Notes: a model not told the origin generated them from the letters alone. Shown: positions 35,415 through 44,432, numbered from the stretch's first letter. The stretch: 64,000 nt of DNA from Microcaldota archaeon (GCA_021818925.1 JAKASU010000001.1:522911-586910), one strand, 5' to 3'. Translations and numbers: made by a program.

Positions 35415-36171
35415 AGGCTATGCGCCTCAGGCTTTCCTCTTCGGCGAAGCTAAGTTTTCCTGGAACTATGAGCGACAGCACTTTTCCCTCGAGCTCCTTG
35501 GAGAGTTTGCCCATCTCTTTGATCTCGGTGACTATTATCGCTCGGTCTGGCCTGCCAAGATTGGCCATGACGATGACTTTTGTGTCAGCAGTCACGCCCT
35601 CTTTCCCCGATATCGCATTTATCAGTATCTCCATTGCCTCTCCTATTTTCATTGGCACGCTGTTCTTGTGGTCTATGTCGAGCAAAACCAGAGTGTGCTG
35701 CCCTTCTCTGAGGTTTTTGTTAATAGAGTCCATGAACGCCGTGGGCTTATACCTTTCTGACCAGAAAGGTATGGTTGCGGTGGGCCCGAACTTGTAGACG
35801 TCGAGGCCGCTCTCCCCTATCGCTATCGAGAACACTGACGGCGCGTGGATGACCTCTGTCTTTATGTGCTGTGACTTGGCCTCGTTGAGGACTATGCTGT
35901 GCGTAGTGGCTATCAGTGGGTCCCCAGGAACAAGTATTACAACTTCTCTTTCCTTTGCTGCGGCAACCGTCTTCTTCAGGTCGTCCTCAAGGTCCTTCCT
36001 GGACAGCGGCACAGGCTTCCTGCCCGCCTCTCTTTCTATGAACTCCGCGTAGCCTTCGGGCAAGAACGCGGTGTACGTCTCAAGAAAAAGGTCGTCTGCT
36101 CTCTTTATCTCGTCGATCGCCCTGAGTGAAAGGTCCTTGGTGCCCAACCCCAAACCTATAAGGAAGAGCAT
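35404..36171 (-). CDS. dph5: Diphthine synthase
   Basis: MLFLIGLGLGTKDLSLRAIDEIKRAD...VLVPGDPLIATTHSIVLNEAK; start set at MLFLIG. Confidence 0.95.
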   Translation of the reverse strand: MLFLIGLGLGTKDLSLRAIDEIKRADDLFLETYTAFLPEGYAEFIEREAGRKPVPLSRKDLEDDLKKTVAAAKEREVVILVPGDPLIATTHSIVLNEAKSQHIKTEVIHAPSVFSIAIGESGLDVYKFGPTATIPFWSERYKPTAFMDSINKNLREGQHTLVLLDIDHKNSVPMKIGEAMEILINAISGKEGVTADTKVIVMANLGRPDRAIIVTEIKEMGKLSKELEGKVLSLIVPGKLSFAEEESLRRIASIS

Positions 36172-36172
36172 G

Positions 36173-36550
36173 CTACCACAGGGGGTCGAGGCTCTCGGCC
36201 CATTTGGCCGCCGCCTGCTTGCTCTCCTTGTTGCCGTCCTTCCTGAAAGCCAGATCGAGCAGCTTGTCGTAGCCGAATACCCTGTCATAGAGCAGGTTTA
36301 TCTGCTGCCTCCTGTCGAGCTTGCCTCTTGCAGCATTGACCAAGGTGACGAACATCTTCGTGTCCTCCTTTAGGAGTGCGATTGCGAGAATGGGGGCTGC
36401 CGATACGACATCCGTGTCATTGGTCCTTGCATCAAGAAGTGAGAAAAGGTCGTCCTTCGTGAAGTCTCTTGCGATACGCGCTATGTCTGCCTTCCCGTCT
36501 ATTATGTTCTTCTTCGTTCCCTGGATGTCTATTACTGCACTAGCCGACAA
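36173..36550 (-). CDS. Hypothetical protein, 125 aa
   Basis: Intact ORF between dph5 and radA in the same orientation; no family recognised. Confidence 0.6.
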   Translation of the reverse strand: MSASAVIDIQGTKKNIIDGKADIARIARDFTKDDLFSLLDARTNDTDVVSAAPILAIALLKEDTKMFVTLVNAARGKLDRRQQINLLYDRVFGYDKLLDLAFRKDGNKESKQAAAKWAESLDPLW

Positions 36551-36558
36551 TCAACCGC

Positions 36559-37509
36559 CTAGTCCTTTATGCCTTCAGGAGTGATCTTGATCACGGTTTC
36601 GCCCTCGGGCATGTTTGGCGAGTCGACCAAACGTATTATCCTCTTCTCCTCCTTGCTCTTCCTTATGTAGAGCCTGGTCGTTGCCGCGTGTGCGACTATG
36701 TTGCCGCCCACCGGAGTCGTGGGGTCCCCGAAGAGCATGCCTGGATTGTCCATGACCTGGTTGGTTATGTACACAGCAAGGAAGTAGTCGTCAGACAGCC
36801 TCTGCAGCTTGTGTATGTGCGCATTGAGCTTCTGCTGCCTCTCGTTCAGCGCGCCCCTCCCTATGAACTCAGCTCTGAATAGGGACATGAGCGAGTCTAC
36901 GATTATGAGCTTGATGTTCTTCTCTCTGATCAGTTTGTCGGCGCGCTCCGCTGTGAGTATCTGCTGGTCGGTGCTTGTGACTCGCGTGACATAGATGTTG
37001 TCCAGCACGCTCTTCGAATCCGCGTCCTGAGCCTTGGCGAGCGCCTCTATCCTTTCGGGCCTGAACGTGCCCTCTGTGTCTATGAAAAGAACGCTTCCGT
37101 CAAGGCCTCCCTTATCTACCGGAAGCTGCACGTTTACGGCAAGCTGGAATCCTAGCTGTGTCTTGCCGCTTGCGAACCTGCCGTACATCTCCGTGATGCC
37201 GTTTGTCTCGACGCCGCCTCCAAGCAGCTCGTCCAGGCCTTTCGAGCCTGTTGAGATCCTCCCTATGGCCTTCCTCTTCTCCAGCACAGACGTTCCGGTC
37301 TGCACCTCTATGTTCGTAGCTTCCCTTGCCGCCTCTATGGCCTTCTTCGCGTTCTCCGCGCTTATGCCTATCATTTCGGATAGCTCGTAAGGCGAGGACG
37401 CGGCCACTTTCTCTATGTTGTCTATCCCGGAACCCCTGAGCTTCGCTGCCGCTGCAGGGCCTATCCCTGGAAGGTCCTCAAGCTCATGAACGCCCTTGTC
37501 TTTAGCCAA
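36559..37509 (-). CDS. radA: DNA repair and recombination protein RadA
   Basis: HhH N-terminus LEDLPGIGPAAAAKLRGSG, Walker A GRFASGKTQL, Walker B LIIVDSLMSLFRAEF. Confidence 0.97.
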   Translation of the reverse strand: MAKDKGVHELEDLPGIGPAAAAKLRGSGIDNIEKVAASSPYELSEMIGISAENAKKAIEAAREATNIEVQTGTSVLEKRKAIGRISTGSKGLDELLGGGVETNGITEMYGRFASGKTQLGFQLAVNVQLPVDKGGLDGSVLFIDTEGTFRPERIEALAKAQDADSKSVLDNIYVTRVTSTDQQILTAERADKLIREKNIKLIIVDSLMSLFRAEFIGRGALNERQQKLNAHIHKLQRLSDDYFLAVYITNQVMDNPGMLFGDPTTPVGGNIVAHAATTRLYIRKSKEEKRIIRLVDSPNMPEGETVIKITPEGIKD

Positions 37510-37611
37510 AAAAGCCCCTAACTTTAGCTCACTTGAAGATATTAAATCTTGCTCTGGAATGGGTTTATAAGATTTGGGGATTAACTAAGCGTGGATTAGG
37601 TAATGCCAAAA

Positions 37612-37711
37612 ATAAAAAAAGGCCAGCACATTTTCATGTGCTGGCAAGGCGACCAGTTTCATACTTTTCCCCACAGTAGAGGATTGGTACGAGAACCTGA
37701 ACTGTATCCGT
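37612..37711 (-). ncRNA. Candidate small RNA or leader with terminator-like hairpin
   Basis: On the minus strand, ACAGT..AGGT..ACC..CCT..ACTGT stem-loop followed by the perfect hairpin GCCAGCACA-TGAAAA-TGTGCTGGC and a U-rich tract. Confidence 0.4.
37622..37645 (-). terminator. Terminator-like hairpin, 9-bp perfect stem, followed by CTTTTTTTATTTTT on the minus strand
   Basis: gccagcaca ttttca tgtgctggc read directly. Confidence 0.5.
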
Positions 37712-37739
37712 TGTTTAAGCTTAAAAACCTTGCTCACTA

Positions 37740-38429
37740 GTGGAAGTTTTCAAAAGGATGAAACTAATGGCCGGCGTTCTCACTCTTGACAAGAAGGGGC
37801 TGGCACTGGCGTTTGTGTTCGGAATCCTCATACTCTACTTCGGTCAGAACTATGGCATTCTGTTCCTGGTAGACATCCTCGCTTTCTTGGTCATTTCTGC
37901 TATAGTCACTGACGCGGGAAAGAGGTTAAAGGAGGGCGCGGGCGTGTATGAAAGCTTGCGTGGCTGGAGGAATGTGGCCTCAAACGGGACGGTGCCGCTG
38001 GTGATCGCTTTCCTGTACTTCCTCAACTACACTTACGGGAGCTTCCCGCAGTCGTTCATAGCCATAGTCTATGTTGCGAGCGTGGCCGCGGTAACCGCAG
38101 ACAAGGTAGCACATGAGATAGGGGTGCTGAACGGCGAGCCCACGATGCTGCTGACCATGAAGAAGGCCAAGAAGGGCACCTCCGGAGCCATAACTCTCTT
38201 GGGCTCAGGGGCCGCGATTCTGAGCGCGCTGGTAGTAGGCTCTAGCGTGCTTCTGGTACACTATTCGCTGGGGCTGGTTGCGATAGTTGCGCTAAGCGGT
38301 TTCTTGGGCAACATGGTCGACTCCGTGCTCGGTTACTTCGAGGAGAAGGGGATAGGGAACAAGCACACCTCGAACTTCCTGTGCGCGGTTTCTGGAGCCC
38401 TTATATGCGCTGCGCTGCTCGTGTTTTGA
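37740..38429 (+). CDS. DUF92 family membrane protein
   Basis: ADKVAHEIGVLNGEPTMLLTMKKAKKGTSGAITLLGSGAAILSA and FLGNMVDSVLGYFEEKG, typical of the DUF92/TIGR00297 family. Confidence 0.85.
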   Translation: MEVFKRMKLMAGVLTLDKKGLALAFVFGILILYFGQNYGILFLVDILAFLVISAIVTDAGKRLKEGAGVYESLRGWRNVASNGTVPLVIAFLYFLNYTYGSFPQSFIAIVYVASVAAVTADKVAHEIGVLNGEPTMLLTMKKAKKGTSGAITLLGSGAAILSALVVGSSVLLVHYSLGLVAIVALSGFLGNMVDSVLGYFEEKGIGNKHTSNFLCAVSGALICAALLVF

Positions 38430-38437
38430 GGCAGTAT

Positions 38438-38462
38438 ACGCAGAGAAATTTTCTGCGTTTTT
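38438..38462 (+). terminator. Terminator-like hairpin after DUF92 gene
   Basis: acgcaga-gaaattt-tctgcgt followed by T run (tttttgg). Confidence 0.5.
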
Positions 38463-38514
38463 GGTTATAAATACCTTAATTTGCAATCAAATTTGCTGTT
38501 TTTGGGTAGCTGAA

Positions 38515-40320
38515 ATGCCAGGACTGACGCGATATGTTGAGAGGTTTAACGAGGACGAAAAACGCATACTTGGCGTATTCTTCACCAACAGCGACAAGAG
38601 CGTATTTGCGCTGAAAAACCTGCCTGAGGACACGAAGGCCGCGCTTTTCGCAAGATACTCGCGCTCATCGATGAGCATGCGAAGGCTCTTTCTGAAAGAG
38701 TTCGTAAGGGACCCGGAGACAGGCGAGTACTATGAGGGCTTCGAAGAGCACATAGGTGCATTGGAAAAAGCCTCAAAGTTTAGGGTCGGCGGTGCCAGAG
38801 CAGGCAAATTTATGGATGTGGTGTTCGCGCAGTACGGCGATGACTCTGTCATCGATTCGGCTTCAGGGCACGTAGCGCTTGAGGGCGTTGATCAGGTCAC
38901 CGCAAAGAAGATTGAGGATGGGAGGCTTGCCGGGTACATTGAAAAATCTTCAAGATACGTTGATTTCACGGCGCGGCTTGCGCTGGATTCCGAGGGGCTG
39001 ATTACAGGCCCGGCAAAGAACGGCGGTAGCTTCCTCTACAAGGAATATCCGGAAATAATGTACTCTTCTGTTGCTGGAACATACACGTACACGATGGACC
39101 TGTTGTTTAACGCAGTAATAGACATGCACGATGCGGTGTCAAGGCAGCTGCGGCAAGCAACCCCGATTGAAGAGCAGCTCTTCGAAATAAACGTGGGAGG
39201 GGAGAGGAGAAAGGTGGCCTTCAAAGACATAGCGTCAACAAACGGCATTGATGCTGAAAAGGAGGAAAAAAAAGCGCTTGCGGCCTACAATGTCTCTATA
39301 AAGGCAAAGACATTTGATCTTACAAGAGGCCCGCTCCCGGCCTCTACGATGACAAACCTAGGCTGGCACGCGTCATTCAGGAGTTTCGACCATTCACTGA
39401 TAAAAATGCTGGCGTCGGATTTTGCGCCCGACGCTGAGGCAGCTAACTTCTGCTACGAAGAGCTGGCTGCCCTTGAGCCTTCGTTGATCAAGAGGGTGAA
39501 GGGCTCGCACGGAATGCAGGAAGCGGAGTACCTTGCAGGCCAGAAGGAAAGGCTGCGCGCGCTTGCACGTGATGTCACCAGAGGTTTGAGGCCGAGGAGA
39601 ACTTATGATGCCGATCTTCTGCACAGGGATGACGATAGGCAGGCCTCTCTCGAGGTTGCGGCCGCGGCGCTCTACCCGTACACGAACGTTTCAATGAGTC
39701 AGCTGGAGGCCCGGCTTTACGAGCTTGAAGGCGCGGGAGACCGTGTCGTGTCGCGGGTAATAAAGGCCAGTGCCGAGGGGAGGACAAACAGGAGGCACAA
39801 GCTCCCCCGTGCCTTCGAGAATGCGCAGGTGATGTTTGAGTTTGAGGGCAATTTTGGGATATTCAGAGACCTGCAGAGAAACAGGTTCACTCTCCAGGAG
39901 AGGCAGAAGCTGACCACGGCGAACGGATACGACATGCCTCCGATAATCATAGATGCGGGCAGGGAGGGGTTGTTCAAAGACGCGATGGAAGCTTCGGACG
40001 CGCTGTACAAGGAACTAGTCCTCAGGAAACCGGCTTACGCAGAAACTGCGGTTACATTTGCGCACAGGGTGAAGTGGATAGCGACCTGCGACATAAGGCA
40101 GGCTGCGTGGTTCTTGGAACTGCGCAGCGGACCGCAGGGCCATCCGGATTATAGGAGGAGGGCCCAGCTTGCGTATAAGCAGTTGAACGAAACCTTGCCT
40201 ACGTTGGTGAACGATACGACGATGCAGTTTATCGACATGAATGAGTATCCGCTGGAAAGGCTGAGCGCGGCGCACAAGACAGAAGAAAAATTGGAGGCGT
40301 TGAAGCCAAAGCGGGCTTAG
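38515..40320 (+). CDS. Tandem (double-domain) ThyX-like FAD-dependent thymidylate synthase homologue, about 600 aa
   Basis: Two ThyX-like halves: ...YIEKSSRYVDFT...VSRQLRQATPIEEQ... and ...RDLQRNRFTLQERQK...CDIRQAAWFLELRSGPQGHPDYRRRAQ. Confidence 0.8.
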   Translation: MPGLTRYVERFNEDEKRILGVFFTNSDKSVFALKNLPEDTKAALFARYSRSSMSMRRLFLKEFVRDPETGEYYEGFEEHIGALEKASKFRVGGARAGKFMDVVFAQYGDDSVIDSASGHVALEGVDQVTAKKIEDGRLAGYIEKSSRYVDFTARLALDSEGLITGPAKNGGSFLYKEYPEIMYSSVAGTYTYTMDLLFNAVIDMHDAVSRQLRQATPIEEQLFEINVGGERRKVAFKDIASTNGIDAEKEEKKALAAYNVSIKAKTFDLTRGPLPASTMTNLGWHASFRSFDHSLIKMLASDFAPDAEAANFCYEELAALEPSLIKRVKGSHGMQEAEYLAGQKERLRALARDVTRGLRPRRTYDADLLHRDDDRQASLEVAAAALYPYTNVSMSQLEARLYELEGAGDRVVSRVIKASAEGRTNRRHKLPRAFENAQVMFEFEGNFGIFRDLQRNRFTLQERQKLTTANGYDMPPIIIDAGREGLFKDAMEASDALYKELVLRKPAYAETAVTFAHRVKWIATCDIRQAAWFLELRSGPQGHPDYRRRAQLAYKQLNETLPTLVNDTTMQFIDMNEYPLERLSAAHKTEEKLEALKPKRA

Positions 40321-40326
40321 CGAAGG

Positions 40327-40596
40327 CTAGCTTGCCTCGTACTGCTTCCACTCGCTGTGCTTCTCAAGGAAGTGGGGTATGTAAGGGCAGTCGGGCCTTA
40401 CCTTGAAGCCCTTTTCCTTTGCATACTCGAACGCCGCCGTTGCAAGCTCTTCAGCTATACCCTTCCCGCGGTCTTCGTCAGGGGTAAACGTGTGGTAGAA
40501 GCTAAGCGTCTTCGCGTCTACCTGTGAGTACAGCAGTTCGGCTGTGCCGTGCTGCGTCTTTGCGAAGAACCTCCCGGGCTCGTGTTTTATCTCCAT
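40327..40596 (-). CDS. GNAT-type acetyltransferase (COG2388-like)
   Basis: TFTPDEDRGKGIAEELATAAFEYAKEKGFKVRPDCPYIPHFLEKH. Confidence 0.88.
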   Translation of the reverse strand: MEIKHEPGRFFAKTQHGTAELLYSQVDAKTLSFYHTFTPDEDRGKGIAEELATAAFEYAKEKGFKVRPDCPYIPHFLEKHSEWKQYEAS

Positions 40597-40605
40597 GTAA
40601 GTGCA

Positions 40606-40678
40606 TGCGCATGCCGGGATTTGAACCCGAGTTGATGCCTTGGGAAGGCATCGTCCTACCAGGCTAGACTACATGCGC
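40606..40678 (-). tRNA. tRNA-Gly (CCC)
   Basis: GCGCATG...CATGCGC acceptor, anticodon stem-loop ATGCC-TTCCCAA-GGCAT, T-loop TTCAAAT. Confidence 0.93.
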
Positions 40679-40704
40679 CCGGTTTTAATTGGGCGCCGAG
40701 TATT

Positions 40705-41472
40705 TTATCTTATATAGCTCGTGTCCTCCTTTGGCTTGCTCTCTGAAGGGAAGGACATCATCTTCGTGTCGTCCAGCTCCTTTAGCATCCTCTCCGTCTC
40801 TCCGCTCAGCTTCTCTATGCTCCCGAGTTTTATCTCCCTGCCTATGACCTTGCCGACAACCCGGATGACCGCCTTGGCAGAGTTTGCGTCAACGTCGAGC
40901 ATCCCCGTCTCGCCCATGATGCACGCGGCTTCTATCTTGTGCTTCTTTGAGAAGGCAACTATCATGCCCGCTGAACCTAGAACAGACATCCCCGTAGCTT
41001 CCGTGGGGGTCACCCCGAGTTTCTTCATCTGCCCGACTGTGCTAGCATCAGTGCCGAGCCCGAACACGCGCGGTTCCTTGACGTACTGCGCACCCATGCT
41101 GTATCCGCCTATTGTGTATATTCTCCTGCCGCCAAGGTGCTTGAAGAACTCAACTATCTTCTCATTGACCTCGTACTGGCCCTCTGGGCTCAGCGGCTGT
41201 GCGTCGCCGAGGAGTATTACTATGTCGCTCTTGCCTTTTGCACCCTTTGAGAGATAGAACCTGTTGCTGACGAGCCTGAATGACCCTTTCTTCAGCATGA
41301 TTATCTGGTACGGGAAGTACGGGGAGTAAAGGGTGGCAAACTTCTTCGCCTTGAGCTCCTTCTTCAGGTGCTCTGCCACTAGGCTGCCTATGCTTCCTAT
41401 GCCCGGAAGCCCGACGAACAGTATGGGGTCGTTCAGCTTCGTCTTCTTGTAATATATCTTTGTTTCCCTCAT
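40705..41472 (-). CDS. PAC2 family (proteasome assembly chaperone-like) protein
   Basis: PILFVGLPGIGSIGSLVAEHLKKEL...YTIGGYSMG...EATGMSVLGSAGMIVAFSKK. Confidence 0.9.
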   Translation of the reverse strand: MRETKIYYKKTKLNDPILFVGLPGIGSIGSLVAEHLKKELKAKKFATLYSPYFPYQIIMLKKGSFRLVSNRFYLSKGAKGKSDIVILLGDAQPLSPEGQYEVNEKIVEFFKHLGGRRIYTIGGYSMGAQYVKEPRVFGLGTDASTVGQMKKLGVTPTEATGMSVLGSAGMIVAFSKKHKIEAACIMGETGMLDVDANSAKAVIRVVGKVIGREIKLGSIEKLSGETERMLKELDDTKMMSFPSESKPKEDTSYIR

Positions 41473-41479
41473 CCCACCA

Positions 41480-42226
41480 CTACCTCTTTATCGCGACGCT
41501 CAGCGTGCTCTTATACTTCTCTAACACCCTTTCTGCCTCCTTTATCTTGCCCTCTACAGCAGGGTAGCTCGGCCCCTTGGCCGTAAGCTTGTAGTGCGGC
41601 GCGCCCTCGTACAGTACGTCGACGCCGAGCGCCTCTACCTCTGAGAATGCCTTCTTTATCGTGCCGACGCTGCCTTTCCCCCCCAGCGCCCTAAGCTCCA
41701 CCGAATAGCCAACCTCATACTCCTTTGGTTTTACGTTCTTTGCAAGTATCTCATCGTATGCCTTCTTGACATCTGAGTCTAACACGCCTGCGGGCATCTT
41801 GCCCTCAACTGTAAGGTCAAGGAGCTCAGAGTACGTCTTCACGACCTGAGCGGCCTTCTTTTTTATCTCGTCGGTTTTGCTCTCTTTGTGAGCCGCCTGT
41901 ATGGCCTGCGTGAAGAATTTCTCGGCGCGCTTCTCAAGGTTGTACTCGTTTATCTTGTCCTTCTTCTCTTTCGATGTGACCTTCTTCAGCGAAACGTCAA
42001 GCGCCCTCTTTGTCTGGTCAACGAAGACCACCTTCGCTACGTCGCGCTGGCCCTCCCTTATGAACTCGTGTATGTTTTTGATCCATCCGCTCGCGACCTC
42101 GCTTATTGGCAGATAGGCGTCGGCCTTGTACTCGACGAGCTCGCAGTATGCTCCGTACGGCATTATCTTCGTTATGTTTACCAGTATAATCTCTCCCATG
42201 TCAGGGAGCTCCTTCTGCGCTATCAA
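41480..42226 (-). CDS. Translation initiation factor aIF2 alpha subunit
   Basis: S1 domain GEIILVNITKIMPYGAYCELVEYKADAYLPISEVASGWIKNIHEFIREGQ. Confidence 0.95.
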   Translation of the reverse strand: MIAQKELPDMGEIILVNITKIMPYGAYCELVEYKADAYLPISEVASGWIKNIHEFIREGQRDVAKVVFVDQTKRALDVSLKKVTSKEKKDKINEYNLEKRAEKFFTQAIQAAHKESKTDEIKKKAAQVVKTYSELLDLTVEGKMPAGVLDSDVKKAYDEILAKNVKPKEYEVGYSVELRALGGKGSVGTIKKAFSEVEALGVDVLYEGAPHYKLTAKGPSYPAVEGKIKEAERVLEKYKSTLSVAIKR

Positions 42227-42230
42227 ATAG

Positions 42231-42512
42231 TCACCTCTTCACTTCGACCTTCTTCTTCGTCCTTCCGAAAAGCGCCCTCTGGACTGTTTTCTTGCATACG
42301 GTGCACTGGAGCAGCAGCACCTGCCTCTTCCCAAGCTTCTTGGCCCTGACCTTCGGCTCTACGCTGCCTACGTATCCCTTGATGGACCTGTTGTGCGCAA
42401 GCGTATGCCACGCCAGGCCCCTCGGCGCTTTCTTCGAGAAGACGCTCACTTTGTGGGGCGTGTGCTTGTTGCAGTACGGGCAATAGGCCATTATCTGGTT
42501 CTCTATCTTCAT
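42231..42512 (-). CDS. rpl44e: Ribosomal protein eL42 (L44e)
   Basis: YCPYCNKHTPHKVSVFSKKAPRGLAWHTLAHNRSIKGYVGSVEPKVRAKKLGKRQVLLLQCTVCKKT. Confidence 0.95.
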   Translation of the reverse strand: MKIENQIMAYCPYCNKHTPHKVSVFSKKAPRGLAWHTLAHNRSIKGYVGSVEPKVRAKKLGKRQVLLLQCTVCKKTVQRALFGRTKKKVEVKR

Positions 42513-42519
42513 AAGCTCA

Positions 42520-43020
42520 CTACACTACAATCTCTCCTATCTTGTTCTTTATAATGAACTCGACATCGTTGCTGCTGGATATCTCGACCACCTCACCCTG
42601 CTTGAACGGGCCTATCTTGTTGCCCTTTGAGGTAAGAACCTCAGGGATATCGGACGTGATCTTTAGCTTTGATACCTTTGCCTGCGTGTTGTTCTTGTTT
42701 AGTATTAGGAAGATTTCATTATATAGGCTTTCCTCTTCTTCTGGAACTGATGGTGGGAGCGGCTTGTTGTAAGCGATATAGAGGAGTATCTTCTGCCTCC
42801 TTTTGTCCTTCAGGGAAGAGAGTAGTTTCTTCGAGTTTTCCAGCTGCTTCGCGGCGTCCTCGCTCGCCGGCTGTTTTGAGAGCGCGAAAAGGTGACTGTT
42901 GGCCTGAGAGTAGAAATCGTGCTGAAGTTGCTGCAGCTCTCCTGTGGCCTTCTCCTGTTGCAGTAGGGAAAAAAGAAACTCTGTTGATATTGTTAGAGGC
43001 AGGCAAACACCGATGACCAT
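42520..43020 (-). CDS. GINS complex subunit
   Basis: N-terminal ISTEFLFSLLQQEKATGELQQLQHDFYSQANSHL; C-terminal LKITSDIPEVLTSKGNKIGPFKQGEVVEI (GINS B-domain). Confidence 0.85.
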   Translation of the reverse strand: MVIGVCLPLTISTEFLFSLLQQEKATGELQQLQHDFYSQANSHLFALSKQPASEDAAKQLENSKKLLSSLKDKRRQKILLYIAYNKPLPPSVPEEEESLYNEIFLILNKNNTQAKVSKLKITSDIPEVLTSKGNKIGPFKQGEVVEISSSNDVEFIIKNKIGEIVV

Positions 43021-43147
43021 GCGGTTCCACTATTAATTTTCTGAACTTTTTATTAATACTTGCTGCAAGGTTACAATTATCATCATACATATAACTGCAT
43101 AAAAGTAAACGATTAGTGGAATTGAACCGTCCCCTGAAACTGTGAAA

Positions 43148-43222
43148 TAGCGAGGGGAAGATTTGAACTTCCGATCTTCGGGTTATGAGCCCGACGGGTA
43201 CTCCAGGCTACCCTACCTCGCT
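43148..43222 (-). tRNA. Initiator tRNA-Met (CAT)
   Basis: AGCGAGG...CCTCGCT with A1-U72 and three G-C pairs GGG-CTCATAA-CCC in the anticodon stem. Confidence 0.92.
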
Positions 43223-43266
43223 ATGCAAAAGAATGACCTGTTAATGTATAAAAAGCTTCAAACGAG

Positions 43267-43650
43267 CTACTGTCTACTCTTTCCTTCGGGCATTATGAGA
43301 AACAGCCTAACTGCTTTCAAAGCGTCCTCGTTAGTTTCTGTTTTGGGCATTCCAGACAGGCGCTCCTCAACGCCCTTTGCGAACCTCAACGTGCGGAGCC
43401 TCACCGTCTCTTTCAGCGATTCTCTTTCCGCAGGGCTGCACATTCTTTCCGCCAACGGCATGGTTCTGCCTTGGATTTGCACCCAATACTCTATAGATCG
43501 CTTTCTCTCCGGGCTGTGTTTCTCATCGTCAGCCCACACAACATGCAATTGTTCGTCTATGGCAGTAGCAAGCGTAGTTTCTTGGCAGTCGTGCTTCACA
43601 ACCCGAATTCCGACACGTCCCCATGCCGGTATGACGTGCCCAGAAACCAC
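43267..43650 (-). CDS. Hypothetical protein, 127 aa
   Basis: Intact ORF; no recognisable family. Confidence 0.5.
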   Translation of the reverse strand: MVSGHVIPAWGRVGIRVVKHDCQETTLATAIDEQLHVVWADDEKHSPERKRSIEYWVQIQGRTMPLAERMCSPAERESLKETVRLRTLRFAKGVEERLSGMPKTETNEDALKAVRLFLIMPEGKSRQ

Positions 43651-43659
43651 AACTTCACC

Positions 43660-44400
43660 TTAAACAGGAGCAGCGGTAATTCCCTTGTCGTTGCTTGTAG
43701 AAGCCTCCTCAAAAAGTACCCTGGCCTCCTCCTTGCTCATCTGCTTTAGCGCCTTCCCGCAACCCTCGCATTTGAACTGGCTCTCAAATGCAGCATCGAA
43801 AGGCAGTATGACCTTCGCCTCCTCATAGCATTTTCCGCAGTAGAAGAAGTCGTTGCAGTTCTCAGGCATCTTGTAACCATCCCCAGGCTTTGAATTCACA
43901 GCGTTCTGATGCAGTTCTGTCAGCTTCTCGCCGTCGAGGTACCACTTAAACGTTAGCCAGCCCTTGCTGTCCTTATTGGTGTCGTACCTAGCCACTCCGT
44001 AGCTGTCAAGCACGTTTAGCACGCGCCTTACCTCATTTATCTTCACGTTCAGGTCCGCTGCAATCTTCTCATCGGTTTGTGGCTCGTTAAGCATCTTTAT
44101 TACGCTTATGGCTTTCTTGCCTATGTTCTTTGATATAAAATCAGCAAAAACAGCATTGTCCAGAAGTCCCTCAACCCTGAGCCTTTCGTTCTCAGCCGCC
44201 TCCAAATCCAGCTTCGCCTGTTCTTTTAGAGCCTTCTTCTGAGCCTTCAGCTTCAGTTCCCTCCTTGCCTCAAGGCGCATCTTCTTCACGCGCACGCTCA
44301 TGGGGTGTGTTTTCCTCGCATTCACATGCGCAGTATTCCTAGTTCCAGCGTTGGCCTTCTTGCCCTTTGGCATCCTTACACGACCGGTCTTCTTGTTCAT
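43660..44400 (-). CDS. tfe: Transcription factor E alpha (TFE) with basic N-terminal extension
   Basis: VRRVLNVLDSYGVARYDTNKDSKGWLTFKWYLD; zinc ribbon FFYCGKCYEEAKVILPFDAAFESQFKCEGCGK. Confidence 0.85.
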   Translation of the reverse strand: MNKKTGRVRMPKGKKANAGTRNTAHVNARKTHPMSVRVKKMRLEARRELKLKAQKKALKEQAKLDLEAAENERLRVEGLLDNAVFADFISKNIGKKAISVIKMLNEPQTDEKIAADLNVKINEVRRVLNVLDSYGVARYDTNKDSKGWLTFKWYLDGEKLTELHQNAVNSKPGDGYKMPENCNDFFYCGKCYEEAKVILPFDAAFESQFKCEGCGKALKQMSKEEARVLFEEASTSNDKGITAAPV

Positions 44401-44432
44401 ATAATACGCACCACACTAATAAATAACCGCTT

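Noticed and set aside
35751-35770. Perfect inverted repeat ACCTTTCT-gacc-AGAAAGGT
   Set aside because: Lies inside the conserved dph5 coding sequence; probably chance or codon-driven.
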